Positions 37,265 through 46,592 of a stretch of 64,000 nt of DNA are shown here, one piece after another. A program made the translations under genes and the position numbers. This DNA is from JBDRRP01 sp964446485. GTDB lineage: Bacteria; Desulfobacterota; Desulfobacteria; Desulfobacterales; JBDRRP01. The DNA is taken from positions 19,356-83,355 of the forward strand of contig CAYUOU010000005.1 in the NCBI GenBank assembly GCA_964446485.1, read 5' to 3'. Below the pieces are notes generated by a model. It ran no database searches, was not told the origin of the DNA, and worked only from the letters and a program-made list of their open reading frames with translations. Each line of letters opens with the position of its first letter. Position 1 is the stretch's first letter.

Positions 37265-38284
37265 ATGAAATCGAATTTACTGAGAAGCGTTGCAATCGTC
37301 ATGGCCGTGCTGCTGGTTGGCAGCATCGCCGTCGCCGGAACTCTCGAGGACGTGCGGGCCAAGGGATACATTCAGGCCGGCGTCAACGGCGATCTTTTCG
37401 GATTTGGAAAACCTGATGAAAAAGGCGTCTGGAAGGGCCTCGATGTGGACACGGCACGAGCCGTTGCCGCAGCGGTGTTCGGCGATGCCGACAAGGTTCG
37501 ATACACGCCGCTGACGGCCAAGACCCGCTTTACGGCCCTTCAGTCCGGCGAGATCGATGTCCTCACCCGTAACTGCACCCAGACCCTGAGCCGGGACACG
37601 GCGCTGGGTCTCGATTTTGCACCGGTCAACTATTATGACGGTCAGGGTTTTCTCGTTCCCAAGAAGCTCGGGGTCAAAAGTGCCAAGCAACTCGACGGCG
37701 CTGCGGTCTGCGTGCTTCCCGGCACCACCACCGAGCAGAATGTCGCTGATTACTTCCGGGCCAACAAAATGAGCATGAAACCGGTCGTTATCGAGAATAC
37801 CGCCGAACTGGCGAAGGCGTTTTTTGCCGGCCGTTGCGACGTGCTGACCTCCGACGCCTCCCAGTTGGCCGGTACCCGGGCCGTCGCCCCGAATCCCAGC
37901 GGCTACATGATTCTGCCGGAAATTATCTCCAAGGAGCCCCTGGCCCCGGCCGTCCGTCATGGCGACAACCAGTGGAAAGACATTGTCACCTACAGCGTCT
38001 ACGCAATGATCAACGCCGAAGAGCTGGGGATTACTCAAAAGAACGTCGATGCCATGCTGCGGAGCAATAACCCCAAGGTCCAGCGTTTTCTCGGTGTCAC
38101 CGAAGGCAACGGAAAGGCCCTTGGCCTGGACGAAAAGTTCGCCTACAACATCATCAAGCAGGTGGGCAATTACGGCGAAGTCTTCGAAAGAAACGTCGGC
38201 GTGAAAACGCCCCTGGGCATTGCACGCGGCCTCAACGCCCTATGGACCGACGGCGGGCTGATGTATTCGCCGCCCTTCAAGTAG
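37265..38284 (+). CDS. aapJ: Amino-acid ABC transporter, periplasmic binding protein
   Basis: 339 residues. Signal peptide about 1-24 (cleavage after AVA), then a family-3 solute-binding fold (GVNGDLFGFG, RFTALQSGEIDVLTRNCT, FFAGRCDVLTSD). General L-amino-acid (AapJ/BztA) type judged by length and the GLDFAPVNYYDGQGF segment. Strong AGGAGG site. Followed by an attenuator hairpin and both permeases. Confidence 0.9.
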   Translation: MKSNLLRSVAIVMAVLLVGSIAVAGTLEDVRAKGYIQAGVNGDLFGFGKPDEKGVWKGLDVDTARAVAAAVFGDADKVRYTPLTAKTRFTALQSGEIDVLTRNCTQTLSRDTALGLDFAPVNYYDGQGFLVPKKLGVKSAKQLDGAAVCVLPGTTTEQNVADYFRANKMSMKPVVIENTAELAKAFFAGRCDVLTSDASQLAGTRAVAPNPSGYMILPEIISKEPLAPAVRHGDNQWKDIVTYSVYAMINAEELGITQKNVDAMLRSNNPKVQRFLGVTEGNGKALGLDEKFAYNIIKQVGNYGEVFERNVGVKTPLGIARGLNALWTDGGLMYSPPFK

Positions 38285-38308
38285 AAAAAAAGGCACTTTG
38301 ACGGCAAC

Positions 38309-38346
38309 GGTCTGCCCGGGTCACGATATCCGGGCAGACCCTAATT
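38309..38346 (+). terminator. Attenuator-like terminator between aapJ and aapQ
   Basis: 11-base perfect stem GGTCTGCCCGG / CCGGGCAGACC with a 10-base loop, then CTAATTTTT. A weak terminator here would give more binding protein than permease, a common arrangement in ABC operons. Confidence 0.8.
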
Positions 38347-38434
38347 TTTGAACGACGTGTCATTTCGCTGGACTCCCGGGCGTGGGGCAACACCAAGCCG
38401 TCGCGCCCGCTGTTTAGGGATTTGAAGAACCGAC

Positions 38435-39631
38435 ATGCAAAAGAACGTCTCCGAAGCGCCTGAAAGCCGCGGGCAGGCAGCGGTCCCCTTCTTCAACGAT
38501 CCCGACAAACGGGCGATCCTCTACCAGATCGGCGTCGCCCTGGGCGTGGCGCTGCTGGGCTATTACCTGATCACCAACACCCTGGCCAACCTCGATCGCC
38601 AGTCCATCGCCACGGGACTCGGTTTTCTGGGCAAGGAATCCGCTTTCGAGATCGGCGAATCGGTGATCTCCTATTCCGCTGCGGACACCTACGGCCGGGC
38701 ACTGCTGGTGGGGGCGCTCAACACCCTGATCGTCTCCTTTATCGGTATCGTGATCACCGTGACGCTTGGAACGATCATCGGGATCGCCCGGCTTTCGACC
38801 AACTGGCTGGTGTCGCGCCTGGCTGCCATCTATATCGAAGTGCTCCAGGACATCCCCATCCTTCTCCAACTCTTTTTCTGGTACGCCCTTTTTTATAACG
38901 TCCTGCCGGGGCCCCGGCAAGCGATGAGTCCGCTCCCCGGCGTCTTTCTGAGCAACCGCGGCCTGGTTTTCGGCGTTCCCGAATCCCACCCGGTCCATAA
39001 GTACATGGCCGTTGCCCTGGTGGCCGGGTGCCTGATCAGCTATGTTTTGCGCCGCTGGGCCCGAAAGCGGCAGGAGCGGACCGGAGCGCCCTTCCCGGTC
39101 TTCCGGTTTTCGGTGGCCATCATGGGCGGTCTTCCCCTGCTGGCCTGGCTGGTGGGGGGGGCGCCCACGGCCATGGACGTTCCTGCGCTTCAGGGGTTCA
39201 ACTTCACGGGCGGGATCAACGTCAGTCCGGAATTCACCGCCCTGCTGTTGGGGCTGGTGCTCTATACTGCCGCCTTCGTGGCGGAGGTGGTCCGCGCCGG
39301 CATCCAGTCGGTGAGCAAGGGGCAGACCGAGGCGGCCATGGCCATCGGGTTGAGACCGAGTCAAGTACTCAACCTCGTCATTTTGCCCCAGGCCTTGCGG
39401 GTGATCATTCCGCCGCTCACCAGCCAGATGCTGAACTTGACCAAGAACAGTTCCCTGGCCGTGGCCATCGGGTACCCCGACTTTGTCAGCGTGGCCGGAA
39501 CGACCATCAACCAGACCGGCCAGGCCATTGAGGGCGTGGCCCTGATGATGATCGTCTATCTCTTTTTAAGTCTGATGACTTCGGCCTTCATGAACTGGTA
39601 CAACAAGAAGATAAAGCTGGTGGAAAGATAA
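38435..39631 (+). CDS. aapQ: Amino-acid ABC transporter permease AapQ
   Basis: 398 residues. An N-terminal membrane segment, a long periplasmic loop and a BPD_transp_1 core with the EAA loop (GQTEAAMAIGLRPSQVLNLVILP). Pairs with AapM. The extra N-terminal length is typical for AapQ/BztB. Starts 150 bases after aapJ. Confidence 0.9.
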   Translation: MQKNVSEAPESRGQAAVPFFNDPDKRAILYQIGVALGVALLGYYLITNTLANLDRQSIATGLGFLGKESAFEIGESVISYSAADTYGRALLVGALNTLIVSFIGIVITVTLGTIIGIARLSTNWLVSRLAAIYIEVLQDIPILLQLFFWYALFYNVLPGPRQAMSPLPGVFLSNRGLVFGVPESHPVHKYMAVALVAGCLISYVLRRWARKRQERTGAPFPVFRFSVAIMGGLPLLAWLVGGAPTAMDVPALQGFNFTGGINVSPEFTALLLGLVLYTAAFVAEVVRAGIQSVSKGQTEAAMAIGLRPSQVLNLVILPQALRVIIPPLTSQMLNLTKNSSLAVAIGYPDFVSVAGTTINQTGQAIEGVALMMIVYLFLSLMTSAFMNWYNKKIKLVER

Positions 39632-39653
39632 AAACGCAGCGCAGTTTAATATC

Positions 39654-39729
39654 ATGCGGCAGGGCCGCATGGAAGTGCAAGGCGCGCGTTTCGAAAACAC
39701 TCGGCATTGCGGTCATGGGCCAAAGGCCC
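39654..39729 (+). repeat. Two small hairpins between aapQ and aapM
   Basis: ATGCGGC-AGG-GCCGCAT (39654-39670) and GGGCC-AAA-GGCCC (39717-39729), in a 122-base gap. No T tracts follow, so mRNA processing or stabilising roles are more likely than termination. Confidence 0.5.
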
Positions 39730-39753
39730 TGTGTATAACCCCGGCGTAAAAAA

Positions 39754-40845
39754 ATGAACGATTCTTCTCAAACGATGGCCACAGAGATTCGTCCTCCGGT
39801 GGCCAGTATTGGAATCCTGGGCTGGATTCGCAAGAACCTGTTCAACGGGTGGTTCAACTCGCTGCTGACCCTGGTGATGCTGTTTATCCTGGGCAAGACC
39901 GTGCCGCCGTTTATCCGCTGGGCCTTTATCAATGCCAGTTGGATGACGACCAGCGAGGCCTGCCGTGCCAGCGAGGGGGCATGCTGGTCAATTATTCCGG
40001 CCAACATTCGTTTCATTACCTTCGGTTTTTTTCCCCATGATCAACAGTGGCGTCCGCTGCTGGCCATGGTGCTGCTGGTCTGTCTGCTCTTTTACAGCCA
40101 AAACCGCAGACACTGGAAAAAGTCGCTGGCCTGGGCTTGGGTCATCGGCCTGTTTAGCATGGGCCTGCTGATGAAAGGCGGCCTTCTCGGCCTGAGTGCG
40201 GTTGAAAGCACGCAGTGGGGCGGGCTTCCCCTGACGCTGATCCTGAGCGTCTTCGGCCTGACCGCCGCCTATCCGCTGGGGGTCGTCCTCGCCCTGGGGC
40301 GCCAGTCCCGGTTGCCCGTGGTCAAGTCGCTGTGCATCGTCTACATTGAGTTGATCCGGGGCGTGCCGCTGATCAGCCTGCTCTTCATGTCCTCGGTGGT
40401 GTTTCCCCTGTTTTTGCCCGAAGGCTTGACCGTCAACAAGATCCTTCGTGCCCAGGTGGCTATCATTTTATTTACCGCCGCCTATATCGCCGAAGTGGTC
40501 CGCGGCGGCTTGCAGGGCATGGCCCAGGGCCAGTACGAGGCGGCCGAGTCATTGGGTTTGAACTACTACCAGACCATGCGGCTGGTGATTTTGCCCCAGG
40601 CGCTGAAGATCGTCATACCGCCCACGGTGAGTATCCTGATTTCCGCCTTCAAGGATACCTCTCTGGTGGTCATCATCGCCCTGTACGATCTGCTCAAGAC
40701 GACCCAGTCAGTGCTCTCGGACCCCAAATGGATGGGATACAGCGCTGAAGCCTATATCTTCATCTCTCTGATCTATTTCGTCTGCTGTTTTTTCATGTCC
40801 AACTACAGCCGGCGGCTGGAAAGGGAGCTGGACACCAGTCTATAA
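39754..40845 (+). CDS. aapM: Amino-acid ABC transporter permease AapM
   Basis: 363 residues. Several transmembrane segments, with the EAA loop (GQYEAAESLGLNYYQTMRLVILP) and LIRGVPLISLLF in the permease core. Second permease of the heterodimer. Confidence 0.9.
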   Translation: MNDSSQTMATEIRPPVASIGILGWIRKNLFNGWFNSLLTLVMLFILGKTVPPFIRWAFINASWMTTSEACRASEGACWSIIPANIRFITFGFFPHDQQWRPLLAMVLLVCLLFYSQNRRHWKKSLAWAWVIGLFSMGLLMKGGLLGLSAVESTQWGGLPLTLILSVFGLTAAYPLGVVLALGRQSRLPVVKSLCIVYIELIRGVPLISLLFMSSVVFPLFLPEGLTVNKILRAQVAIILFTAAYIAEVVRGGLQGMAQGQYEAAESLGLNYYQTMRLVILPQALKIVIPPTVSILISAFKDTSLVVIIALYDLLKTTQSVLSDPKWMGYSAEAYIFISLIYFVCCFFMSNYSRRLERELDTSL

Positions 40846-40913
40846 CCTTCCCCACGGGCCGGTGTTGGGCCCGGAGCCGTTTGTAAACGGCAATATGACA
40901 AAGCGAGTGGTTC

Positions 40914-41690
40914 ATGAATCCGAACAAAAGCGATATCTCCCCGGAAGAGGACGGCGGCGAGCAGATCATCAAGATCGTCGGCATGCACAAATGGTACGGT
41001 GATTTCCACGTGCTCAAGGACATCAACCTGGATGTCGCTCGCGGCGAGCGCATCGTCATTTGCGGCCCTTCCGGATCGGGGAAGTCCACGCTGATCCGAT
41101 GCATCAACCGGTTGGAGGAGCACCAGCGCGGACAGATTATCGTCGACGGCATCGAGCTGACCAATGACATCAAGAATATCGAGAAAATTCGTGCCGAAGT
41201 CGGCATGGTGTTCCAGCACTTCAACCTCTTCCCCCACCTTACCATCCTCGAAAACCTCACCCTGGGACCGATCTGGGTGAGAAGAACCCCGAAAAAACAA
41301 GCCGAAGAAGCTGCCATGCACTACCTGGAGAAAGTGCAGATTGCCGAACAGGCGGAAAAATTTCCCGGCCAGCTCTCCGGTGGTCAGCAGCAGCGGGTGG
41401 CCATCGCCCGAAGCCTGTGCATGGCGCCCAATGTCATGCTCTTCGATGAACCGACCTCAGCCCTGGATCCGGAGATGATCAAGGAAGTGCTTGATGTCAT
41501 GATCGATCTGGCCCAGGAGGGGATGACCATGCTGGTGGTGACCCATGAGATGGGGTTCGCCAAAAGCGTGGCGCACCGGGTGCTGTTCATGGACTACGGC
41601 CAGATCGTAGAGAGCAATAATCCCGAAGATTTCTTCAACAATCCCCAGCACGATCGCACCAAACTTTTCCTCAGCCAGATTTTGCACTGA
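40914..41690 (+). CDS. aapP: Amino-acid ABC transporter ATP-binding protein AapP
   Basis: 258 residues. Walker A GPSGSGKST, Q-loop, signature LSGGQQQR, Walker B MLFDEPTSALDPE and His switch (VTHE). GlnQ/AapP type. Completes an uptake system for L-amino acids. der starts 14 bases after its stop. Confidence 0.95.
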   Translation: MNPNKSDISPEEDGGEQIIKIVGMHKWYGDFHVLKDINLDVARGERIVICGPSGSGKSTLIRCINRLEEHQRGQIIVDGIELTNDIKNIEKIRAEVGMVFQHFNLFPHLTILENLTLGPIWVRRTPKKQAEEAAMHYLEKVQIAEQAEKFPGQLSGGQQQRVAIARSLCMAPNVMLFDEPTSALDPEMIKEVLDVMIDLAQEGMTMLVVTHEMGFAKSVAHRVLFMDYGQIVESNNPEDFFNNPQHDRTKLFLSQILH

Positions 41691-41704
41691 GCGTCTCGAG
41701 ATTC

Positions 41705-43099
41705 ATGAAACCCATCATCGCCATTGTCGGACGGCCGAACGTGGGCAAGTCCACGCTGTTCAACCGCCTCACGGGGACCCGTGACGCACTGGTGGACGAC
41801 CGCCCCGGGGTGACCCGCGATCGCCACTACGGCGACGCCGAATGGGACGGCCGTGCCGTGATACTGGTCGATACCGGCGGCTTCGCCGCGCCGGGGGAAG
41901 ACCCCTTCGCCGAGCAGATCCGACAGCAGGTATTGGTGGCCATTTCGGATGCCGATGCCGTCATCCTGCTTTTCGACGGAAAACACGGCCTCTCCCCCTT
42001 CGACCGCGAAATGGTGGGCCTCACCCGCCAGCTTTCCAAACCGGTGTATTATGCGGTGAACAAAGTCGACGACGTTCACCAGGAGAGGGCCCTGGCCGAT
42101 TTCTATGCATTGGGCATAGAGACGCTCTACCCGGTGTCGGCGGAGCACAAATACGGGCTCATGGACCTCATGGATGCCGTTGTGGGGGCGTTCCCTGCGG
42201 CGGCGGCGACGCCGGCAAGCGACGGGGTGCGTGTGGCTGTCGTGGGTCGGCCCAATGCGGGCAAGTCCTCCCTGATCAACCGACTCCTGGGAAAGGACCG
42301 GTTGGTGGTGAGTGATGTGCCCGGGACCACCCGGGATGCCGTGGACAGCATCTGCAAGGCCTACGGTAAGTCCTATTGTCTTGTGGACACCGCCGGTATC
42401 CGCCGAAAGGGAAGGGTGCAGGTGCATCTTGAGAAAGTGTCCGTCGTCAAGGCCCTGAGAAGCCTCTCCCGGTGTGATGTGGCGCTCATCGTGCTGGACG
42501 CCGCCGAGGGGGTCACCGAGCAGGACATCACCATCGCGGGGTATGCCGAGGACCGGGGGTGCGGCTGCGTGTTTTTGCTCAACAAGTGGGACCTGGTGGA
42601 AAAGGATCACACGACCGTCGCCAAATTCACGGAGCGGCTGCGGGATGCCGCCAAGTTTTTACACTATGCACCGGTCATTACCGTGTCAGCCCTCACCGGG
42701 CAGCGCATGCACCGGATTTTCGAGGCCATCGACACCGTTTATGACCAGTACTCTCGGCGCATCGGCACCGGCCCGCTGAACCGGATCCTCCAAGAGGCCG
42801 TGGAGAGAAACGAACCTTCCCTTCACCAGGGCCGCCGCATCAAGTTCTACTACGCCACGCAATCCGCCACCCAGCCGCCCGCCTTCGTACTTTTTGTGAA
42901 CTATCCGGAGGCGGTGCATTTTTCCTATCGGCGTTATCTGATGAACCGTATCCGGGAGGGTACGGGACTCCACCAGACGCCCCTTCAGCTGGTGTTCCGA
43001 GAGCGTTCGGGCCGCAAGACCTTCACCGATCGAAAGAAACGTTCCACCGATGCGGGCCGCCGCAAATCCCAACGCCGGCGCGCCCAGCGCAGGCGATAG
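41705..43099 (+). CDS. der: GTPase Der (EngA)
   Basis: 464 residues. Two tandem G domains (GRPNVGKST and GRPNAGKSS; DTGG and DTAG; NKVD and NKWD) and a C-terminal KH-like domain (about 350-440) with a basic tail. Needed for 50S ribosome assembly. Confidence 0.96.
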   Translation: MKPIIAIVGRPNVGKSTLFNRLTGTRDALVDDRPGVTRDRHYGDAEWDGRAVILVDTGGFAAPGEDPFAEQIRQQVLVAISDADAVILLFDGKHGLSPFDREMVGLTRQLSKPVYYAVNKVDDVHQERALADFYALGIETLYPVSAEHKYGLMDLMDAVVGAFPAAAATPASDGVRVAVVGRPNAGKSSLINRLLGKDRLVVSDVPGTTRDAVDSICKAYGKSYCLVDTAGIRRKGRVQVHLEKVSVVKALRSLSRCDVALIVLDAAEGVTEQDITIAGYAEDRGCGCVFLLNKWDLVEKDHTTVAKFTERLRDAAKFLHYAPVITVSALTGQRMHRIFEAIDTVYDQYSRRIGTGPLNRILQEAVERNEPSLHQGRRIKFYYATQSATQPPAFVLFVNYPEAVHFSYRRYLMNRIREGTGLHQTPLQLVFRERSGRKTFTDRKKRSTDAGRRKSQRRRAQRRR

Positions 43100-43113
43100 A
43101 AGGAGACGATCTC

Positions 43114-44508
43114 GTGGATCTTTTCGAGCAGGCCGGCCGGCAGGCAACGGCTGCCGAACGCCCCCTTGCCGAACGCATGCGGCCCCGGACATTGGATGAC
43201 TTCATCGGGCAGCAGGCGGTGGTTGGGCCCGGCGCGGTGATCCGCACCGCCATTGAGAACGACCGAATTTTCTCAATGATTTTCTGGGGCCCGCCGGGGT
43301 GTGGTAAAACCACCCTGGCGCGAATCATTGCCCGGGTGACCCGCGCCCATGTGGTGGCTTTCTCCGCTGTTCTTTCCGGCGTGCGCGAGATTCGCGCCGT
43401 GGTGACCGAGGCCAAACAGCAGTTGCACCTGCACCGCCGGCGCACCATTTTATTCGTTGATGAAATCCACCGCTTCAACAAAGCCCAGCAGGACGCCTTT
43501 TTGCACCATGTGGAAAGCGGTCTCATCACACTCATCGGTGCAACCACCGAAAATCCGTCCTTCGAGGTGATTCCGGCCCTCATGAGCCGCTGCCGGGTCA
43601 TTGTCCTATCGGCCCTCGGTGCCGAGGAACTGCGGGCCGTGCTCCAGCGTGCCATCGAGGATCGAGACCATGGCCTGGGCGGCCGGCAGGTGAAATTCGC
43701 CGACGCGGTCCTGGATTACCTGGTGGGGGCGGCAGACGGGGATTTGCGCTACGCGCTGAACAGCCTTGAGATTGTGGCCGACATGGCCATGGCCGGACCG
43801 GCGGCGGCGCAGGACGCGGCACCTGTCGTCGTCGATGTTGCCGACGCCGAACGGGCGCTTCAGCGAAAGGCCCTCCGCTACGACAAATCCGGTGAGGCGC
43901 ATTACAACCTCATTTCCGCACTCCACAAAAGCCTGCGGGGCAGTGACCCGGATGCCGCCGTCTATTGGCTGACGCGGATGCTGGATGCCGGGGAGGACCC
44001 GTTGTACATCGGCCGGCGCATGGTGCGCTTTGCCTCGGAGGACGTGGGCAACGCCGATCCCTACGCACTAACGCTCACCATGGACGCCCTGGCCGCCTAT
44101 CGCCTGCTGGGCCTCCCCGAAGGAGCGCTCGCTTTGGTGCAGGCAGCCGTCTATCTGGCGACGGCGCCCAAGAGCAACCGGCTCTATAGCGCCCATAAAC
44201 GCGCCGAAGCGCTGGTTGCCCGCACCGGATCCCAGCCGGTGCCGCTGCATCTCCGGAATGCGCCCACCGGGTTGATGAAGTCTCTGGGCTACGGCAAGGG
44301 CTACCAATACGATCCCGACACGGAGGACGGCTATTCCGGTCAGTCCTACATGCCCGACGACCTCGTCCATGAGAGAATTTACGCCCCCTCCGATTTCGGG
44401 TATGAAAAAAAGATCCGCCAGCGGATGGCGCACTGGAGAGACCTCCGTCGCCGACGGCGGACCCCGAATTCCGACGACGGTGGAGGGCCGGCAGACGCCG
44501 CCCCATAG
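43114..44508 (+). CDS. rarA: Replication-associated recombination protein RarA (MgsA)
   Basis: 464 residues. AAA+ ATPase related to clamp loaders: GPPGCGKTTLA, DEIHRFNKAQQDAFL, GATTENPSFEV and the C-terminal MgsA domain (SEDVGNADP, LRNAPTGLMKSLGYG). Starts at GTG (43114) after AGAAGGAGA. Acts at stalled forks. Lies 15 bases after der. Confidence 0.95.
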   Translation: MDLFEQAGRQATAAERPLAERMRPRTLDDFIGQQAVVGPGAVIRTAIENDRIFSMIFWGPPGCGKTTLARIIARVTRAHVVAFSAVLSGVREIRAVVTEAKQQLHLHRRRTILFVDEIHRFNKAQQDAFLHHVESGLITLIGATTENPSFEVIPALMSRCRVIVLSALGAEELRAVLQRAIEDRDHGLGGRQVKFADAVLDYLVGAADGDLRYALNSLEIVADMAMAGPAAAQDAAPVVVDVADAERALQRKALRYDKSGEAHYNLISALHKSLRGSDPDAAVYWLTRMLDAGEDPLYIGRRMVRFASEDVGNADPYALTLTMDALAAYRLLGLPEGALALVQAAVYLATAPKSNRLYSAHKRAEALVARTGSQPVPLHLRNAPTGLMKSLGYGKGYQYDPDTEDGYSGQSYMPDDLVHERIYAPSDFGYEKKIRQRMAHWRDLRRRRRTPNSDDGGGPADAAP

Positions 44509-44598
44509 GCCCATGAATCCTTTTCGCCCATTCCGGCTTGATGGGATGAGTAAAATGGGTCCGTTGCCACGAACCGATCTACCACGGGAGACAACGCC

Positions 44599-45552
44599 AT
44601 GAGGCTAATCACGCGTTCCGATTTTGACGGACTGGTTTGTGCCGCGATCCTGCAGGAACTCGGCATTACCGACGAGATCCATTTTGTCCATCCAAAGGAC
44701 GTTCAGGATGGAAAGGTGGCGGTTACTGAAAATGACGTGCTGGCCAATGTGCCGTTCGTAAAGGGTTGCGGACTTTGGTTCGACCATCATTCCAGCGAAC
44801 AGCAGCGGTTGGCCCTCCATGGCCAGTTCGAAGGGGCTTGCGAGCCGGCCCCCAGCGCTGCGCGGGTGGTTGCCGACTACTATGGCAAAGACCCTGCCCT
44901 TGCCGCCAAACTGGCCAAGTTCGATGAACTGCTCATGGTGGTGGACATTGCCGATGCCGCCCAGTTCACCGAAGTCGACATTCTCGATCCGCAGGGCTGG
45001 ATGCTGCTGGCGATCATTGCCGACCCCCGCACCGGTCTTGGATTGAAAAAAGGCTTTGCCATCAGCAATTTTGAGCTCATGAGCCGCTTGCCCGAACTGC
45101 TGCGAACCCATGACGCCGAATCCATTCTCGCCTTGCCGGATTTTGCCGATCGGGTGGCCGTATACCGGGAAGAAAACCGACGCTATAAAAAATTTCTTCT
45201 CGACACGGCGAGGATTCGCGGAGAAGCCATTTTTCTCGATTTGCGGGGAAAGGAGGACATCCCCAGCGGAAACCGCTTCATGGAATATGTGGTGTTTCCG
45301 GACAAGAGCATCTCGGTGCGCGTCATGGATGGACACAAGAAATCCCGGGCGGTGATCTCGGTGGGACACAGCATCGTCAACCGAACCTCCACGGTGGATG
45401 TCGGTGCTTTGATGTTCACCTACGGCGGCGGCGGCCACAAGGCCGCAGGCACCTGTCAGGTGCCCTACGAGGACGCCGATCGGGTGGTGGCCGAAGTGCT
45501 GGCGGCCATCAATGCCGCTCCTCAGTCATCGGCGACCCCAGACGATCGATGA
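44599..45552 (+). CDS. DHH-family phosphoesterase
   Basis: 317 residues. RSDFDGL (DxD), WFDHHSS (DHH) and the DHHA1 motif GGGGHKAAG, so a nanoRNase, exopolyphosphatase-like or cyclic-dinucleotide phosphodiesterase. It is shorter than RecJ and lacks OB and tail domains. The stop is directly followed by repeat family B. Confidence 0.85.
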   Translation: MRLITRSDFDGLVCAAILQELGITDEIHFVHPKDVQDGKVAVTENDVLANVPFVKGCGLWFDHHSSEQQRLALHGQFEGACEPAPSAARVVADYYGKDPALAAKLAKFDELLMVVDIADAAQFTEVDILDPQGWMLLAIIADPRTGLGLKKGFAISNFELMSRLPELLRTHDAESILALPDFADRVAVYREENRRYKKFLLDTARIRGEAIFLDLRGKEDIPSGNRFMEYVVFPDKSISVRVMDGHKKSRAVISVGHSIVNRTSTVDVGALMFTYGGGGHKAAGTCQVPYEDADRVVAEVLAAINAAPQSSATPDDR

Positions 45553-45690
45553 ATCGGTAAAAAGTATCAAAATGGATGGCTTCGGAAAATGTTCGATACC
45601 AAGGCTTGCGAATCCTGAGGAATGAGGCGTACTTACAGTACGCCGCAATGACGAAGGATGACGCGTAACGCAGATATCGGATTTTTTACG
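45553..45690 (+). repeat. Dispersed repeat family B, copy 1
   Basis: About 138 bases beginning CGGTAAAAAGTA and including GGCTTGCGAATCCTGAGG, a perfect hairpin GGCGTACT-TAC-AGTACGCC (45626-45644), and ending TTTTTTACGGAGCC. Its first half is repeated at 63922. The end of the element supplies the stop codon and last residues of the NRDE gene. Confidence 0.85.
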
Positions 45691-46468
45691 GAGCCATCGA
45701 CGCTTGAAACTGAAACCGCCGGTCGTCGAAGCCGGATACGGCGCCGTCCGCGATGCGGTAGGTGCGTTCCAGGACATTGACCCGGCCGCGGCGGTCGAGG
45801 CGCATCACGGTGCTGCAGCGCGTGCCATAGACCGCTGAGGCAATGAATATGGCCCCCAACCGCCGCTCCCAAGTGATCCCCACGCCGGTGTCCGGCAGTG
45901 ATGCGTCCGGCGGCACTGAGCGGTCCGCCAGCATGTCTATCAGGTGTTCCTCTGAAACGGCGGTGGGTGCCACCAACTTCTGGAATCGCCTTTTTCCGGC
46001 GGCGACCTTGGGCCAGGGCGTATTCAACAGGTGGTTGCTGAGTCCGTAGATGCCGGGCCCGAGGGCTTTGACCACCCCGGTGCGGCTGGACAGGTAGGCG
46101 ACCCCGCGGCCGTCGTCCGCCAACAAATTGAAGCCGTTGTAGCGATGCGCCAGGGGCGCCACGGATGCCAAGTGGGCCGCAGCCGATTCCGAGCCGGTGA
46201 GAAAGGGGGCAATCAACCCTCCCCGGGACGCGGCATCATCCCGGTGGGCGCTGGGGTCACGGTAGTTGGTGAGGGCGGCCCAGCGGCCGCTTCGATGGAC
46301 GCCCAGCCAGGTCCCTCCGGCGGCCAGGTCCCTGCCGGCCAGAATGTCGGGGGCCTCCGGCCAGAAGGCCATGGGGGCGGCGGGACGCTCATGGAATTCA
46401 TCCCGATTGGCCGCCAGGATGACCCGGTGTCGGGGATGCCGCTCAACGGCGAGAAATATCAGACACAT
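45686..46468 (-). CDS. NRDE/TANGO2-family protein
   Basis: 260 residues. Starts MCLIFLA with Cys2 and contains AANRDEFHERP (the NRDE motif), TWLGVHRSGRWAALTNYR and GTRCSTV. TANGO2 homologues affect lipid/acyl-CoA metabolism; the enzymatic role is unsettled. The last codons and stop lie inside repeat B. Confidence 0.88.
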   Translation of the reverse strand: MCLIFLAVERHPRHRVILAANRDEFHERPAAPMAFWPEAPDILAGRDLAAGGTWLGVHRSGRWAALTNYRDPSAHRDDAASRGGLIAPFLTGSESAAAHLASVAPLAHRYNGFNLLADDGRGVAYLSSRTGVVKALGPGIYGLSNHLLNTPWPKVAAGKRRFQKLVAPTAVSEEHLIDMLADRSVPPDASLPDTGVGITWERRLGAIFIASAVYGTRCSTVMRLDRRGRVNVLERTYRIADGAVSGFDDRRFQFQASMAP

Positions 46469-46592
46469 GGCGGTGGACCCGTTGACCCGTATTTAGGGAT
46501 TATGATATCAGGCACTTTTTCCGAGGTTATTTGCAACGTTACCCATAGCGAAGGTTTTGTAAAGACAATCAGCAAGCAGGGGGGGAAAGATC

